Part shown: positions 63,509 to 64,000 of the stretch, piece by piece
Numbering within the stretch: position 1 is the first letter of the stretch
Layout: each line of letters begins with the position of its first letter
Origin: Streptomyces uncialis
GTDB lineage: Bacteria > Actinomycetota > Actinomycetes > Streptomycetales > Streptomycetaceae
NCBI RefSeq assembly: GCF_001905345.1
Contig: NZ_LFBV01000004.1
Coordinates: 248,001-312,000, forward strand
Reading direction: 5' to 3'
DNA length: 64,000 nucleotides
Program-made: the position numbers and the translations under genes
Notes under the pieces: generated by a model
The model's input: only the letters and a program-made list of their open reading frames with translations
The model's database searches: none
Told to the model about the DNA's origin: nothing

Positions 63509-64000
63509 TCACCCCCTGCCCGGCACGGAGCGGGTGACCGGGCGGGGCCGGGACGGTCCGGCGAACCGTGCCGGAGCCCTGAGCCGCGCCGCCCGTACGA
63601 GCCGGGCCAGCCGCCGTCCGGACGGCGGCTTCGCCCCCGAGCGGTCGAGCCACCATTGCGTCAGCAGCCTTCGGGTCCGTGGGTCCCCGGGCGCGTGGTC
63701 CAGCAGTATGTGCTCGGCGAAGCCGAGCGCGTCCCGCCGGTATCCGCCGGTCATCGGCCGCGCGTGGGCGTACGCGACGAACGCGGGCCGGTACGCGGCG
63801 CCCAGGATCTCCGGCAGCTCCGGGGCGACCTTCGCGATGATGTCCGCCCGCTTGGCCAGCAGCGCACGGCTCTGTACGGCGAGCCGTGCCCGGTCGAAGC
63901 CTTCCGGGACCGGGGTCCCGGCGACCAGGGCGGACAGCAGCGCCGCCTCCGCGAGCCCGACGCGCTGCCGGGCGGCGTCGGAGACACCGGAGGCACCGGA
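63509..64000 (-). CDS. C-terminal part of unknown protein, possible DUF692/MNIO partner
   Basis: The frame enters from the right edge and ends at a TGA at 63509, 8 bases before the start of the tailed TIGR04222 gene, so the two are probably co-transcribed. The visible 163 residues are helical (VGLAEAALLSALVAGTPVPEG, LLAKRADIIAKVAPELPEIL) with a basic Arg-rich end. This resembles the C-terminal extension seen in streptomycete DUF692 proteins, but no DUF692 metal-binding motif is inside the window, so the family assignment is weak. Confidence 0.5.
   Translation of the reverse strand, partial: SGASGVSDAARQRVGLAEAALLSALVAGTPVPEGFDRARLAVQSRALLAKRADIIAKVAPELPEILGAAYRPAFVAYAHARPMTGGYRRDALGFAEHILLDHAPGDPRTRRLLTQWWLDRSGAKPPSGRRLARLVRAARLRAPARFAGPSRPRPVTRSVPGRG

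Overview
The window is high-GC actinomycete chromosome, almost certainly Streptomyces. The evidence is the strong GC bias at third codon positions, frequent GTG and TTG starts, a whiI sporulation regulator, and a gene order from murA2 to hemQ that matches, from memory, the S. coelicolor SCO5998 to SCO6042 neighbourhood. No rRNA operon and no CRISPR array were seen. One tRNA fragment is present.

Positions 1-20,300 are accessory DNA. It opens with two SRPBCC/START-like proteins, one running off the left edge, and an AraC-type regulator. Next come two transposition units without a transposase. Unit 1 (3209-4297) carries a pyridoxamine-phosphate-oxidase-like gene between 57-bp inverted repeats and a 5-bp target duplication. 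Unit 2 (15071-16572) carries an alpha/beta hydrolase and a divergent MarR regulator, and it has interrupted an AlbA_2/Schlafen-like gene whose halves lie on either side. Between the units is a coupled minus-strand operon: a polyprenyl-synthase-like protein with a degenerate second Asp-rich motif, a 47-residue ORF and an isopentenyl-phosphate-kinase-like protein. It is divergent from a 2,497-residue multi-LamG protein. A tRNA-Arg(CCG) 3' fragment, a degenerate tyrosine recombinase, an excisionase and a frameshifted integrase are the remains of an integrative element and end the accessory block.

From 20,386 on the content is core. murA2 carries an N-terminal XRE helix-turn-helix domain, and acnA (aconitase) lies nearby. 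Both have the same TATCTC-N6-GAGAT palindrome upstream, and acnA also has an iron-box-like repeat. A TetR regulator and an SgcJ-like protein share an operator-rich divergent promoter. A carbohydrate region follows: a secreted GH92 alpha-mannosidase-like enzyme, ngcEFG (GlcNAc/chitobiose ABC transporter), an orphan LuxR regulator, the ROK repressor rok7B7 and the xylFGH-type transporter. After dxs come an amino-acid permease, a NYN-domain protein, a fadB-fadA beta-oxidation pair, an RNase D-like gene, whiI and a DUF3000 gene.

The right part holds hemE, hemY/cgoX and hemQ/chdC, which are enzymes of the coproporphyrin-dependent heme route. They are interleaved with a minus-strand CoA-disulfide-reductase-like flavoprotein, a DUF4349 lipoprotein and a secreted peptidase. 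The window ends in two TIGR04222-type membrane proteins, one with a Gly/Ser/Cys-rich tail, and a truncated partner gene that could belong to a DUF692 (MNIO) maturase. Two related copies of a roughly 270-bp intergenic repeat lie 10.8 kb apart, upstream of dxs and upstream of whiI.
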